From Bacteroidales bacterium (GTDB lineage Bacteria; Bacteroidota; Bacteroidia; Bacteroidales; UBA932), in the NCBI GenBank assembly GCA_017618115.1, contig JAFZUX010000009.1, positions 248,001 through 312,000 of the forward strand: a DNA stretch of 64,000 nt. Direction: 5' to 3'. The translations under genes were made by a program, and so were the position numbers. Positions 1 through 10,141 of the stretch are shown here, one piece after another. Below the pieces are notes generated by a model. It ran no database searches and was not told the DNA's origin. It saw only the letters and a list, made by a program, of their open reading frames with translations. Numbering within the stretch: the first letter of the stretch is position 1; each line of letters begins with the position of its first letter.

Positions 1-2
1 CA

Positions 3-236
3 GCTGCTCCTGCATCCGCAGGCGGAACAAAAGTAACTTCTCCACTTCCTGGTGTTATCCTGGATGTTGCTGTGAAAGAGGGTGATGCAGTAAAGAAGGG
101 AGATAAGGTAATTGTTCTTGAGGCAATGAAGATGGAGAACGTTATTGAGGCAACCGCAGACGGAGTTATCAAAGAGATAAAGGTTAAGAAGACAGACTCC
201 GTTCTTGAGGGCGACGTATTAGTTGTAATTGGTTAA
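3..236 (+). CDS. Biotin carboxyl carrier domain of a Na+-pumping decarboxylase (5' partial)
   Basis: The window opens inside this gene; 77 C-terminal residues are visible. They form a complete biotinyl domain with the EAMKM motif, whose lysine (codon 129-131) is the expected biotin attachment site. An Ala/Pro-rich linker precedes the domain, as in free biotin carrier subunits. In the family the biotin arm carries CO2 from the carboxyltransferase to the membrane beta subunit. The beta subunit gene follows 8 bases downstream, so the two are co-transcribed. The substrate (methylmalonyl-CoA, oxaloacetate or glutaconyl-CoA) cannot be told from this fragment; methylmalonyl-CoA is plausible in propionate-forming Bacteroidales. 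Confidence 0.9.
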   Translation, partial: AAPASAGGTKVTSPLPGVILDVAVKEGDAVKKGDKVIVLEAMKMENVIEATADGVIKEIKVKKTDSVLEGDVLVVIG

Positions 237-244
237 CAGACAAT

Positions 245-1396
245 ATGATTCTAGAATCAAACTTTGTAGCAAACCTTAAACAGTTTGCGCAATACACGGG
301 TTTTGCAAATGTGACCTTCGGTCATATCGTGATGATATTGATCGGTCTCATTTTCATATACCTGGCAATTAAGAAGGATTGGGAGCCTCTTCTTCTGATT
401 CCTATCGGATTCGGAATGATTATTGGCAACATTCCCCTATTCCCGGGAATGCAGGTGGGAATATATGAGGACGGCTCTGTATTGAACATTCTGTACCAAG
501 GAGTTAGAAGAGGTTTTTACCCTCCGTTAATCTTCCTCGGTATAGGTGCTATGACAGACTTCTCCGCACTGATTTCCAACCCTAAACTTCTGCTTGTAGG
601 AGCAGCCGCTCAGTTCGGTATCTTTGCCGCATACGCAGGCGCTCTTGCATTGGGATTCACTCCTGCAGAGGCGGGTGCAATTGGAATCATCGGCGGTGCA
701 GACGGTCCTACGGCAATCTTCCTCTCCGGTAAACTTGCTCCGGATTTGATTGGTGCCATCTCCGTTTCTGCATACTCATACATGGCGCTTGTTCCTGTTA
801 TTCAGCCGCCTGTAATGCGTCTGCTCACAACAAAGAAGGAGAGAGTTATAAGGATGAAACCTCCGAGACCTGTATCTCAGCAGGAGAAGATTGTATTCCC
901 AATTGTGGGCTTCCTTATCACCGCCTTCATAGTACCTTCAGGTATTCCTCTGCTGGGTATGCTCTTCTTTGGTAACTTACTTAAAGAGAGCGGTGTTACA
1001 AGAAGATTGGCAGAGACTGCAAGAGGTCCTCTGAATGATATTGTGGTTATACTTATCGGAGTTACCGTAGGTTGCTCAACTCAGGCGGATAAATTCCTCC
1101 AGGGCAAATCAATTATGATCTTTGCTCTTGGTGCTGCATCTTTCTTTGTAGCAACATTCTGCGGAGTTCTCTTCTGCAAGATTATCAACCTCTTCCTCAA
1201 GGAGGGCAACAAACTCAATCCTCTCATTGGAAACTCAGGCGTATCTGCAGTTCCTGATTCAGCCAGAGTATCCCATGTTCAGGGGCAGAAGTATGACCCT
1301 ACAAACTTCCTTCTGATGCACGCAATGGGACCTAACGTAGCGGGCGTTATAGGAAGTGCCGTAGCAGCCGGAATCTTGCTTGGATTCCTCGGTTAA
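245..1396 (+). CDS. Sodium ion-translocating decarboxylase, beta subunit
   Basis: This 383-residue, strongly hydrophobic protein belongs to the OadB/MmdB/GcdB family. The beta subunit decarboxylates carboxybiotin in the membrane and pumps Na+ outward. The family signature GGADGPTAI is present with Asp153, the residue used for Na+ and proton coupling in OadB. The second signature, GNSGVSAVPDSARVSH near residues 327-342, holds the conserved Asn and Ser. Length matches MmdB rather than the longer OadB. It follows the biotin carrier gene by 8 bases and is the last gene of its operon, since a strong terminator lies 33 bases downstream. The fuel substrate is inferred, not shown. Confidence 0.92.
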   Translation: MILESNFVANLKQFAQYTGFANVTFGHIVMILIGLIFIYLAIKKDWEPLLLIPIGFGMIIGNIPLFPGMQVGIYEDGSVLNILYQGVRRGFYPPLIFLGIGAMTDFSALISNPKLLLVGAAAQFGIFAAYAGALALGFTPAEAGAIGIIGGADGPTAIFLSGKLAPDLIGAISVSAYSYMALVPVIQPPVMRLLTTKKERVIRMKPPRPVSQQEKIVFPIVGFLITAFIVPSGIPLLGMLFFGNLLKESGVTRRLAETARGPLNDIVVILIGVTVGCSTQADKFLQGKSIMIFALGAASFFVATFCGVLFCKIINLFLKEGNKLNPLIGNSGVSAVPDSARVSHVQGQKYDPTNFLLMHAMGPNVAGVIGSAVAAGILLGFLG

Positions 1397-1428
1397 ACGG
1401 GTGACTTACAGATATTTGACTTTAACTA

Positions 1429-1458
1429 ATCGGGAGGCTTTTATACCTCCCGATTTTT
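1429..1458 (+). terminator. Rho-independent terminator after the decarboxylase operon
   Basis: A 9-base-pair stem (ATCGGGAGG at 1429-1437 with CCTCCCGAT at 1446-1454) is followed by a run of T residues. It separates the decarboxylase operon from the V-ATPase promoter just downstream. Confidence 0.9.
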
Positions 1459-1461
1459 TCT

Positions 1462-1469
1462 TAAATTTG
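1462..1469 (+). promoter_or_regulatory. -7 promoter box of the V-ATPase operon
   Basis: TAAATTTG matches the Bacteroidota -7 consensus TAnnTTTG and lies 32 bases before the first start codon of the operon. No clear TTTG -33 box is present; that position falls inside the upstream terminator. Confidence 0.6.
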
Positions 1470-1501
1470 TCAGGTTAAACGGATCAATATTTACAAACTA
1501 T

Positions 1502-2113
1502 ATGCAGGATAAATTGCAACAGCTGACAGACAAACTCTACAACGAGGGGCTGGCAAAAGGAAAAGAGGAGGCGGAAAGACTCCTATCTAACGCTAAATCC
1601 GAGGCGGAAAAGATAATTGCAAACGCCAAGGAGGAATCTGAAAAAATGATTGCTCAGGCTGAGAAAGAGTGTGCAAATCTGAAACAGAAGGCTGAGGGGG
1701 ATATCAAAACCGCCTCATTCCAGGCACTTTCACAGATTAAGCAGGATATTGAGGAGGCCATTAAGGCAAAGACCGTAACCGCTCCCATATCTGAGGCCCT
1801 CTCCTCCGGTGAGTTCCTTCAGAGTCTGATTAAAAGCGTTGTGGAGGCATTCAAACCATCCTCTCAGGCCACATCATTGGAGGTTATCCTTCCGGAGCAG
1901 AAGAGAAAAGAGATGGAGCAGTTCTTCTCCAACGCTGCCGGAAAGGCTCTTAGTGAGGGAGTCAACATCTCCTTCTCCAAGGACGTTGCCAACGGTTTCA
2001 AGGTGAGTTCAAAGGGAAGCGGATACTTTATTGACTTTACCGGCAACTCATTTGAGAAGATTATCTCTCAGTACATAAGACCTAAAACAAGAAAACTCCT
2101 TTTCGGTGAATAA
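1502..2113 (+). CDS. V-type ATP synthase/ATPase subunit E
   Basis: This 203-residue protein is the peripheral-stalk subunit that links the catalytic head to the membrane stator. Residues 1-90 are a long charged coiled coil rich in Lys, Glu and Ala, and the C-terminal half is globular, as in archaeal and Enterococcus E subunits. It opens an operon in which most junctions overlap or nearly touch, which supports co-translation. The ATG is preceded by a -7 box and no Shine-Dalgarno sequence. Identity rests on coiled-coil layout, length and first place in a V-ATPase operon. Confidence 0.85.
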   Translation: MQDKLQQLTDKLYNEGLAKGKEEAERLLSNAKSEAEKIIANAKEESEKMIAQAEKECANLKQKAEGDIKTASFQALSQIKQDIEEAIKAKTVTAPISEALSSGEFLQSLIKSVVEAFKPSSQATSLEVILPEQKRKEMEQFFSNAAGKALSEGVNISFSKDVANGFKVSSKGSGYFIDFTGNSFEKIISQYIRPKTRKLLFGE

Positions 2114-2783
2114 TTATCACTACATAATAGCCTCTCTCCCAGTTATTTCCAAAGGATATGAAGATAAATCTTTAGACCTGAAGAAGATTACCGCGGAGAT
2201 AAAAGAACAGTGTTCAGAGGGTGACGCTCTTGCTATAGATCTCTTTAACAAGGGGTTTGACGGCACCGCTTTGGATGAGTCCTTCTTTGACGAGGTTCTT
2301 AAAAGCAAAAGCCGCCTTACCCGTCTCTATTACCTGATGGAGAGAAACATAAGGAATATGAAGGTAAAGGCTTCCGCTGCAAAACTCTACTCCGCAAATG
2401 AAGCGGAGAAGAAGATTGAGAAGTACTCAATACTTCCAAAGGAGGATATTTACGGAGATTATATTCAGCCTACAGACACTGAGGCGGAGCTCAGCCATTC
2501 TGATTTCCAGACTCTTAACTCCATCTTCTCAGATGAAGACATAATGAACAAGGAGAAGAGACTGGACGAATTCAAATGGGATAAGATAAACGAATTTACA
2601 ACTTTAGACTTCTTCAACATTGATGCAATACTGGCCTTTTTGGCTAAGGCGCACCTTACGGACAGATGGTTACACCTGGATGTAACCAACGGTAAACACC
2701 TCTTCCGCAAGTTGGTAGATGAAGTCAGAGGAACATACGATAAAAACAAATTGATTTACCAGATAGATGAAAACAACGGGTAA
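2106..2783 (+). CDS. DUF2764 family protein of the V-ATPase operon
   Basis: This 225-residue soluble protein sits between subunits E and A, where other bacteria encode subunit C and often F. The N-terminus (YHYIIASLP) and the later LTDRWL and LFRKLVDEVRG stretches fit DUF2764, a family found almost only in V-ATPase operons of Bacteroidota and spirochaete-like bacteria. I infer that it takes the place of the central-stalk C/d subunit; nothing in the sequence proves this. The start is a GTG at 2106 overlapping the end of subunit E by 8 bases. The 3' end overlaps the subunit A start by 17 bases, indicating coupled translation. Confidence 0.8.
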   Translation: MNNYHYIIASLPVISKGYEDKSLDLKKITAEIKEQCSEGDALAIDLFNKGFDGTALDESFFDEVLKSKSRLTRLYYLMERNIRNMKVKASAAKLYSANEAEKKIEKYSILPKEDIYGDYIQPTDTEAELSHSDFQTLNSIFSDEDIMNKEKRLDEFKWDKINEFTTLDFFNIDAILAFLAKAHLTDRWLHLDVTNGKHLFRKLVDEVRGTYDKNKLIYQIDENNG

Positions 2784-4518
2784 AGTAACCGGTATAGTAT
2801 CCAACCTCGTAACAGTTGAGGTTGACGGTCCTGTTGCACAGAACGAGTTGTGCTTCATAGATTTGGACGGGACACGCCTGATGGCCGAGGTTATCAAGGT
2901 CAACGGCATTAACGCCTCCGTTCAGGTATATGAGAGTACCAGAGGACTTAAGGTTGGATGCAATGTGGAATTTGAAGGCAAAATGCTGGAGGTAACTCTG
3001 GGACCGGGCCTTCTGTCAAGCAATTACGACGGTTTGCAAGACAATCTTGCAACAATGGAAGATGTCTTCCTCAAACGAGGAGAGTACACTCCTGCATTGG
3101 ATGCAGATAAGAAGTGGGACTTCTCCCCTATTGCCAAGGTGGGAGACAAGGTGATTGCTGCAGACTGGCTTGGTGAAGTTGCAGAAGGATGGCTGCCTCA
3201 CAAGATAATGGCACCGTTCTCATTTGAAGGAGAATACACGGTTAAAAGCATAGCCGCTGAAGGCTCTTACACTATCAACGATACCATTGCAGTTCTCACA
3301 GATTCCAAAGGAGAAGAGCATAAAGTTACAATGTGCCAGAAATGGCCTGTAAAAGTGGCAATTAAGGGGTATAAGGAGAAGCCTCGTCCCTTCAGAATTA
3401 TGGAGACTGGCGTAAGAGCCATTGATACCTTCAACCCTATCGCCGAGGGAGGTACGGGATTTATTCCTGGTCCTTTCGGCTGCGGTAAGACCGTTATCCA
3501 GCATGCAATTGCAAAACAGGCTGAGGCAGATGTAATTATAATGGCAGCCTGCGGAGAGAGAGCAAACGAGGTTGTAGAGATTTTCAAAGAGTTCCCTGAA
3601 CTTATAGATTCCAGAACCGGCCGCAAACTCATTGAGAGAACCACCATTATCTGCAACACTTCCAACATGCCTGTTGCAGCCCGTGAGGCCTCCGTTTACA
3701 CCGCAATGACAATTGGAGAGTACTACCGTGCCATGGGCCTTAAAGTGCTCCTTTTGGCAGACTCTACATCTCGATGGGCTCAGGCACTAAGAGAGATGTC
3801 CAACCGTATGGAGGAGTTGCCGGGTGCAGACGCATTCCCTGTAGACCTTTCATCTATCATCTCCAACTTCTACTCCAGAGCGGGTATTGTAGTTCTGAAC
3901 AACGGACAGACCGGTTCCGTTACCTTCCTGGGTACGGTTTCCCCTGCCGGCGGTAACCTCAAAGAGCCTGTTACTGAGTCTACTAAGAAGTGCGCAAGAT
4001 GTTTTTACGCACTCAGCCAGAACCGTGCAGACAGTAAGCGTTACCCTGCAATTGACCCTATTGACTCCTACTCCAAGTATCTGGAATATCCGGAGATGGA
4101 GGAGTTCTTCAACGAGAAGATGGAGCAGGGATGGGTTGCCAAGGTGCTTGCCGCACGTAACATAACCCTCAGAGGTAAAGAGGCTTATGACCAGATCAAC
4201 ATCCTGGGAGATGACGGCGTTCCTATGGAATACCACCTCCGTTACTGGAAGAGCGAACTTGTAGATTTCATTCTGCTTCAGCAGGATGCATTTGACAACA
4301 TAGACTGCCAGACTCCTCTCAAGAGACAGGAGTATATGCTCAATCTGGTGCTTGACATCTGCAACAAGGATTACCACTTTGAGAGATTTGAGAAGTGCGT
4401 TTCATTCTTCAAGAACCTCATCAACATAATGAGACAGATGAACTTCTCAGAGTTCCAAAGCCCTGAGTTTGAAAAATATAAAGAACAACTTCATAATACT
4501 GTAGAAAATGCCCTCTAA
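2767..4518 (+). CDS. atpA: V-type ATPase catalytic subunit A
   Basis: This 583-residue catalytic subunit binds and hydrolyses ATP in the A3B3 head. The Walker A motif GPFGCGKT is at residues 235-242; most homologues have Ala or Ser where this one has Cys. CGERANE with the catalytic Glu, LLADSTSRWAQALRE, and the A-type insertion between the N-terminal barrel and the P-loop are all present. The ATG overlaps the DUF2764 gene by 17 bases, and the stop overlaps the subunit B start by 11 bases. Length is usual for the family. Confidence 0.97.
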   Translation: MKTTGKVTGIVSNLVTVEVDGPVAQNELCFIDLDGTRLMAEVIKVNGINASVQVYESTRGLKVGCNVEFEGKMLEVTLGPGLLSSNYDGLQDNLATMEDVFLKRGEYTPALDADKKWDFSPIAKVGDKVIAADWLGEVAEGWLPHKIMAPFSFEGEYTVKSIAAEGSYTINDTIAVLTDSKGEEHKVTMCQKWPVKVAIKGYKEKPRPFRIMETGVRAIDTFNPIAEGGTGFIPGPFGCGKTVIQHAIAKQAEADVIIMAACGERANEVVEIFKEFPELIDSRTGRKLIERTTIICNTSNMPVAAREASVYTAMTIGEYYRAMGLKVLLLADSTSRWAQALREMSNRMEELPGADAFPVDLSSIISNFYSRAGIVVLNNGQTGSVTFLGTVSPAGGNLKEPVTESTKKCARCFYALSQNRADSKRYPAIDPIDSYSKYLEYPEMEEFFNEKMEQGWVAKVLAARNITLRGKEAYDQINILGDDGVPMEYHLRYWKSELVDFILLQQDAFDNIDCQTPLKRQEYMLNLVLDICNKDYHFERFEKCVSFFKNLINIMRQMNFSEFQSPEFEKYKEQLHNTVENAL

Positions 4519-5827
4519 CGTTTTTCAAAGAATATATACAAAACTGGAAGCCATAACCAAGGCTACGGTTACCCTGAGAGCGGAAGGCGTAAGTAACGAT
4601 GAACTTGCATCAGTTGCCGGACGTCTGGCTCAGGTTGTGAAAATTAAGAAGGATCTTGTTACTCTTCAGGTCTTTGCAGGAACGGAAGGTATTCCTACAA
4701 ACGCAGAGGTTGAATTCTACGGAGAACCGCCTGCACTCAATGTTGGAGAGCAACTTAGCGGAAGATTCCTCAACGCTTACGGTGAGCCTATAGACGGCGG
4801 TCCAAAGGTTGAGGGAGAGAGAAGATACATTGGAGGTCCTAGCGTTAACCCGTTCAAGAGAAGACAGCCTTCCGAACTTATCCCTACCGGAATTGCAGGT
4901 ATAGACCTTAACAACACCCTGGTTTCCGGCCAGAAGATTCCATTCTTTGCAGACCCGGATCAGCCTTATAATCAGGTAATGGCAGACGTGGCCCTCAGAG
5001 CAGACGTAGATAAAATCATATTGGGCGGAATGGGACTTTCCAATGACGATTACCTCTACTTCAAACAGAAGTTTGAGGATGCCGGAGCGTTGGATAAGAT
5101 TATCTGCTTTGTAAATACAACCGAGCAGCCTCCTGTTGAGAGACTTCTTATTCCGGATATGGCTCTTACCGCAGCAGAGTATTTTGCAGTGGACAAGAAT
5201 GAGAAAGTGCTTGTGCTGCTGACAGATATGACGCTCTACGCAGACGCCCTCTCCATTGTAAGTAACCGTATGGATCAGATTCCTTCCAAGGATTCAATGC
5301 CGGGTTCACTCTATTCAGACCTTGCAAAGATATATGAGAAGGCCGTGCAACTTCCTAGCGGAGGCTCAATTACAATCATTGCGGTTACAACGCTGAATGA
5401 CGGAGACATCACTCACGCAATTCCGGATAACACCGGATATATTACCGAGGGACAGCTCTATCTTAGAAAAGACACGGATACCGGAAAGATTATTGTAGAT
5501 CCATTCCGTTCACTTTCAAGACTTAAACAGCTTGTTATCAACAAGAAAACAAGAGAAGACCACAGCCAGGTGATGAACACCGGAGTCAGATTGTTTGCAG
5601 ATGCGGCAAACGCAAAGACCAAACTGGAGAACGGATTTGACCTTTCAGATTACGATTTGCGTTGTTTGGACTACGCAAAAGAGTACTCCAACCGTCTACT
5701 CTCAATAGACGTAAACATTAAGATTGACGAGATGCTTGATACCGGATGGGAACTCTTCCGCAAGTACTTCAAACCGGAGGAATTAGGTATAAAGCAGTCA
5801 TTGGTAGATAAATACTGGAACAGATAG
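4508..5827 (+). CDS. atpB: V-type ATPase regulatory subunit B
   Basis: This 439-residue nucleotide-binding but non-catalytic subunit alternates with A in the head. It lacks a Walker A motif, as expected, and carries the family's GIAGIDLNNTLVSGQKIPFF stretch near residues 128-147 and LLTDMTLYADAL. The start overlaps subunit A by 11 bases and subunit D follows 12 bases after the stop, so it is an internal operon gene. Length is slightly shorter than the 460 residues usual in archaea but typical for the bacterial V-ATPases that carry DUF2764. Confidence 0.96.
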   Translation: MPSNVFQRIYTKLEAITKATVTLRAEGVSNDELASVAGRLAQVVKIKKDLVTLQVFAGTEGIPTNAEVEFYGEPPALNVGEQLSGRFLNAYGEPIDGGPKVEGERRYIGGPSVNPFKRRQPSELIPTGIAGIDLNNTLVSGQKIPFFADPDQPYNQVMADVALRADVDKIILGGMGLSNDDYLYFKQKFEDAGALDKIICFVNTTEQPPVERLLIPDMALTAAEYFAVDKNEKVLVLLTDMTLYADALSIVSNRMDQIPSKDSMPGSLYSDLAKIYEKAVQLPSGGSITIIAVTTLNDGDITHAIPDNTGYITEGQLYLRKDTDTGKIIVDPFRSLSRLKQLVINKKTREDHSQVMNTGVRLFADAANAKTKLENGFDLSDYDLRCLDYAKEYSNRLLSIDVNIKIDEMLDTGWELFRKYFKPEELGIKQSLVDKYWNR

Positions 5828-5839
5828 TTCTAAGGCGCA

Positions 5840-6445
5840 ATGGCAATTAAGTTTCAATACAATAAAACTTCTCTCAACAACCTCAACAAACAGTTGAAGG
5901 TGAGGAAGAATGCATTGCCTACACTGAAGAACAAGGAGAGCGCACTCAGAGTTGAAGTAAAGAACGCCAAGAAAAAAAGCGAGGAACTCATTCAGAAGCT
6001 GGAGAGTACTATCGAGTCTTACGACTATTTGGCTCCAATGTGGAACGAGTTTGAACACAACCTTATCTCCGTAAAGGATGTAAATCTTAAGACTGAGAAG
6101 GTTGCCGGAATCAAGACCCCTGCCGTAGACAACATTGTCTTTGACATAGAGGATTTTGACCTCTTCAACAAACCGCTCTGGTTTGCTGACGGCGTTTCAA
6201 TACTTAAGCAGATGGCTTCATTAGGCATTGAATCTGAGGTGTATAGAGAGAAGATGAGAATCCTGGACTACTCCCGTAAGAAGACCACTCAGAAGGTTAA
6301 CCTCTACGAGAAGGTTCAGATTCCGGGTTATATGGAGGCCATCAGAAAGATTAAGAGATATATGGAAGATGAGGAGAACCTATCCAAGGCTTCTCAGAAG
6401 ATAGTTAAGGAGAGACACTCAGCGGAAGAGGAGGAGAGCGTATGA
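5840..6445 (+). CDS. V-type ATPase subunit D (central rotor shaft)
   Basis: The 201-residue protein has the D-subunit layout: an N-terminal helix (KFQYNKTSLNNLNKQL), a long coiled coil, a short middle domain and a C-terminal helix rich in Lys and Glu. It forms the rotating axle between the A3B3 head and the K ring. Its stop overlaps the subunit I start in an ATGA junction. No gene for the F subunit, the usual partner of D, is seen in the operon. Confidence 0.9.
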   Translation: MAIKFQYNKTSLNNLNKQLKVRKNALPTLKNKESALRVEVKNAKKKSEELIQKLESTIESYDYLAPMWNEFEHNLISVKDVNLKTEKVAGIKTPAVDNIVFDIEDFDLFNKPLWFADGVSILKQMASLGIESEVYREKMRILDYSRKKTTQKVNLYEKVQIPGYMEAIRKIKRYMEDEENLSKASQKIVKERHSAEEEESV

Positions 6446-8271
6446 TAAGAGAAATGACAAAATACTCCTTTGTGATTTTCCACAATGATGTACCCGAGTT
6501 CTTAAAGAAACTGCAAGAGCTTGGAGTGATGGATATTACACGTTCTTCCAAGCCTGCAACCTCTACTTCCAAACAACTCTTCTCAGATATCTCACGCTAC
6601 AGCGCCTCTCTTAAATCTCTTAACCAGATTAAGAAGGAGTATGCAGCCGCTCTCTCTGAAAAGAAATCAGAAGCAGAGGTAACCGATGCGGAAACTGCGG
6701 TTAAGAAGTGTGAGTCTCTAACAAAACAGAGAAGAGAACTCAAAGCGCAAATAGCTGAACTTAGCGTAAGTTACAAGGAGGCTCTACCTTGGGGAGATTT
6801 CAATGAAGATACAATTGAGAAGATAAAATCTCTCTCACTTACCCCTCACTTTATCTCTCTGCAAAAGAAGAAATTTGATGAAAAGCTCAAAGAGCAGTAC
6901 CCTCTTCAGATTATCTCAGAGACCCAGGATAAGGTTTATTTTGTGATACTTACGGAGCCTGATCAGTCAATAAAGGGCAAGTTCAAGGAGGTTCAGACTC
7001 CAAGCAGATGTGCAACTGAGATTGAGGGTAATATTAAGCAGCTTAAGCAGCAGTATAAGAAAGCTACAGATGAACTTATCTCTCTTACTTCTGCAACAGA
7101 CTCAATATCAGAGAAGATAAAGAGTCTCTCACAAGAGGCGGATCTCTTCCTTGCAAAGGAGGGTTCAACCAAAAAGGCCGAGCAGACATTGGAGGTATTT
7201 ACCGGCTTTGCCCCTACCGAGTGTACGGAGACCATAACCAACGCTTTGGATAATGACTCCGTTTACTACATTAAAGAGGAGGCAAAGTTGGAGGATAACC
7301 CACCTATCTCTCTAAAGAACAACCGTTTTACCCGTATGTTTACCATTCTTACGGATATGTACGGACGTCCTGCTTACAACGAGTTTGACCCTACTCCGTA
7401 TATCTCAGTCTTCTTCCTTCTCTTCTTTGCAATGTGTATGGGAGATGCCGGCTACGGAATTCTTCTTATACTGATTGCTCTGCTACTGAGAAGATCAAAG
7501 GGTACAAAGGAGTATGCTCCTCTGGTAATGACTCTTGGAATAGCAACCGTTGTTGTGGGATTCCTTCTCCACACCTTCTTTGGAATAGATATCTCACAGG
7601 CAAGCTGGGTTCCGGAGGGGGCAAAGAAGTTTATGATTACCGGAAAAATTGCAGGCTATGATTCACAGATGGTACTGGCTCTGGCAATTGGAGTTCTGCA
7701 CATTTGTATTGCAATGGTAGTTAAGGCCGTATACGCAACCAAGAAGAACGGTTTTGCAAACTCTCTGGGTACCTGGGGCTGGACGCTTCTTATAGTCGGA
7801 GGTGTAATAACCGGAGCAATTGCTCTGGCGGGAGTAATAGATCAGTCACTCACAAAGACCATTGTAATTGTGATAGGCATAATCTCCGCCCTTGGAATAT
7901 TCCTGCTCAACGATCTGCACCGCAACCCATTAAAGAACATTGGTTCAGGTCTTTGGGAGACATACAACACCGTTACAGGACTTCTTGGAGATGTGCTGAG
8001 TTACATCAGACTCTATGCACTGGGACTTGCCGGAGGTATGCTGGGAGCAGCCTTCAACCAGCTGGGAGGTATGGTATTGGGAGATTCTACAGGCTTTAAC
8101 GCAATGTGGATCTTCTTTATAATCATAGTGGTATTCGGACATGTTCTCAATCTGGCAATGTGCTGTTTGGGAGCCTTTGTACACCCTCTTAGACTTAACT
8201 TCCTGGAGTTCTTCAAGAACAGCGGTTACGAGGGCAGCGGCAAAACCTACAAACCACTAACCAACAAATAG
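6442..8271 (+). CDS. V-type ATPase membrane subunit I (a-subunit)
   Basis: This 609-residue stator subunit has a cytosolic N-terminal half of about 310 residues with coiled coils and a C-terminal membrane half with seven or eight hydrophobic segments. The motif LSYIRLYALGLAG holds the conserved half-channel arginine (Arg523), which faces the ring carboxylate during ion transfer. The conserved YGRPAYNEFDPTP and FGMCMGDAGYG-like entry to the membrane domain (here FFAMCMGDAGYG) are present. It follows subunit D with a 4-base overlap, and a 57-base A-rich spacer separates it from the ring subunit. Confidence 0.95.
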   Translation: MIREMTKYSFVIFHNDVPEFLKKLQELGVMDITRSSKPATSTSKQLFSDISRYSASLKSLNQIKKEYAAALSEKKSEAEVTDAETAVKKCESLTKQRRELKAQIAELSVSYKEALPWGDFNEDTIEKIKSLSLTPHFISLQKKKFDEKLKEQYPLQIISETQDKVYFVILTEPDQSIKGKFKEVQTPSRCATEIEGNIKQLKQQYKKATDELISLTSATDSISEKIKSLSQEADLFLAKEGSTKKAEQTLEVFTGFAPTECTETITNALDNDSVYYIKEEAKLEDNPPISLKNNRFTRMFTILTDMYGRPAYNEFDPTPYISVFFLLFFAMCMGDAGYGILLILIALLLRRSKGTKEYAPLVMTLGIATVVVGFLLHTFFGIDISQASWVPEGAKKFMITGKIAGYDSQMVLALAIGVLHICIAMVVKAVYATKKNGFANSLGTWGWTLLIVGGVITGAIALAGVIDQSLTKTIVIVIGIISALGIFLLNDLHRNPLKNIGSGLWETYNTVTGLLGDVLSYIRLYALGLAGGMLGAAFNQLGGMVLGDSTGFNAMWIFFIIIVVFGHVLNLAMCCLGAFVHPLRLNFLEFFKNSGYEGSGKTYKPLTNK

Positions 8272-8748
<477 letters not shown>

Positions 8749-8752
8749 TAAG

Positions 8753-10141
8753 ATGACACTGATTAAATCTATATCCGGCATTAGAGGAACTATAGGAGGT
8801 GAGATTGGTAACGCTCTCACTCCCATAGATATAGTGAAGTTTTCAGCTGCCTTTTGCACCCGTCTTAAACTTAAAATTACAGATAGGCGTCCAAAGGTTG
8901 TAGTAGGAAGAGATGCAAGACTTAGCGGAAGTATGGTTCAGCAGATTGTCTGCGGAACTCTTCTCTCCTGCGGAGTTGACGTTGTAAATGCCAACTATGC
9001 CTCCACCCCTACCACGGAGATGGCTGTAATCTTTGAGAAGGCGGACGGCGGAATAATCCTCACCGCATCTCACAATCCAAGACAGTGGAACGCCCTCAAA
9101 CTCCTCAACAACAGAGGAGAGTTCCTCACAGACAAAGAGGGTAAAGAACTTTTGGAATTTGCAGAGAAAGAGCAGTTTACATTTGTAGACGTAGATTCTT
9201 TGGGTAAGATGACACAAAGAGACTTTACCATGGACCACATTAATGCGGTTCTTAGTGACTCTCTTGTAGACATCCCTGCTATCAAAGAGGCAAAGTTCAA
9301 GGTTGTACTGGATGCAATCAACTCCGTTGGCGGAACTACAATGCCTATCCTTTTGGAAAAGCTTGGTGTTGAGTGTGTTAAACTTAACTGCGAACCTACA
9401 GGAGACTTTGCACACAATCCGGAGCCGCTTCCAAAGAACCTTGTAGACCTCTCAGAGACAGTGGTTAAAGAGAAGGCAGATTTGGGTATCTCCGTAGATC
9501 CGGATGTAGACCGCCTTGCATTTATCTGTGAAGACGGCACTCCGTTCGGAGAGGAGTACACACTGGTTTCAGTTGCTTCATACGTACTGGAGAAGAACCC
9601 GGGTCCTACCGTCTCAAACCTCTCATCTACAAGAGCTTTAAGAGACGTAACTGAGAAGGCAGGCCAGGTCTACACTCCTGCTGCAGTTGGTGAAGTAAAC
9701 GTTACCACCAAGATGCACGAGGTGGGTGCCGTAATTGGCGGTGAGGGTAACGGCGGTGTTATCTATCCTGCACTCCACCATGGAAGAGACGCCTATATGG
9801 GCGTTGCACTCTTCCTCTCCAACTTGGCCCACAAGAAGTTGAAGATGACAGAGCTGAGAGACTCTTATCCTCAGTACTTCATTTCCAAGAACAGAATTGA
9901 GGTCTCTGACGCTTCAATGGTTGAGAAGATACTCTCCAAAGTAACAGAACATTACAAGGAGTACTCTCCGCTTACCATAGACGGTATAAAAGTAGACTTC
10001 CAGGATAAGAGAAGCTGGTTCCAACTCAGAAAATCCAACACTGAGCCAATTATCAGACTCTATACCGAGGCTCCTACCGAAAAAGAGGCAGACGCTCTTG
10101 CAGAGGAAGTTAAAAAAGTTGTAGAAGATGTTCTCCTTTAG
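8753..10141 (+). CDS. glmM: Phosphohexomutase, GlmM-like (phosphoglucosamine mutase)
   Basis: This 462-residue alpha-D-phosphohexomutase moves a phosphate between C6 and C1 of a hexose. The active-site loop TASHNP holds the phosphoserine Ser106. DPDVDR supplies the Mg2+ ligands, GEGNGG reads the sugar, and RKSNTEPIIR binds phosphate. Bacteroidota proteins of this type are annotated as GlmM, which makes glucosamine-1-phosphate for cell-wall precursors, although phosphomannomutase activity cannot be ruled out. I chose the ATG at 8753, since the longer frame would start inside subunit K. It lies 4 bases after K, so it may be read from the V-ATPase promoter. Confidence 0.88.
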   Translation: MTLIKSISGIRGTIGGEIGNALTPIDIVKFSAAFCTRLKLKITDRRPKVVVGRDARLSGSMVQQIVCGTLLSCGVDVVNANYASTPTTEMAVIFEKADGGIILTASHNPRQWNALKLLNNRGEFLTDKEGKELLEFAEKEQFTFVDVDSLGKMTQRDFTMDHINAVLSDSLVDIPAIKEAKFKVVLDAINSVGGTTMPILLEKLGVECVKLNCEPTGDFAHNPEPLPKNLVDLSETVVKEKADLGISVDPDVDRLAFICEDGTPFGEEYTLVSVASYVLEKNPGPTVSNLSSTRALRDVTEKAGQVYTPAAVGEVNVTTKMHEVGAVIGGEGNGGVIYPALHHGRDAYMGVALFLSNLAHKKLKMTELRDSYPQYFISKNRIEVSDASMVEKILSKVTEHYKEYSPLTIDGIKVDFQDKRSWFQLRKSNTEPIIRLYTEAPTEKEADALAEEVKKVVEDVLL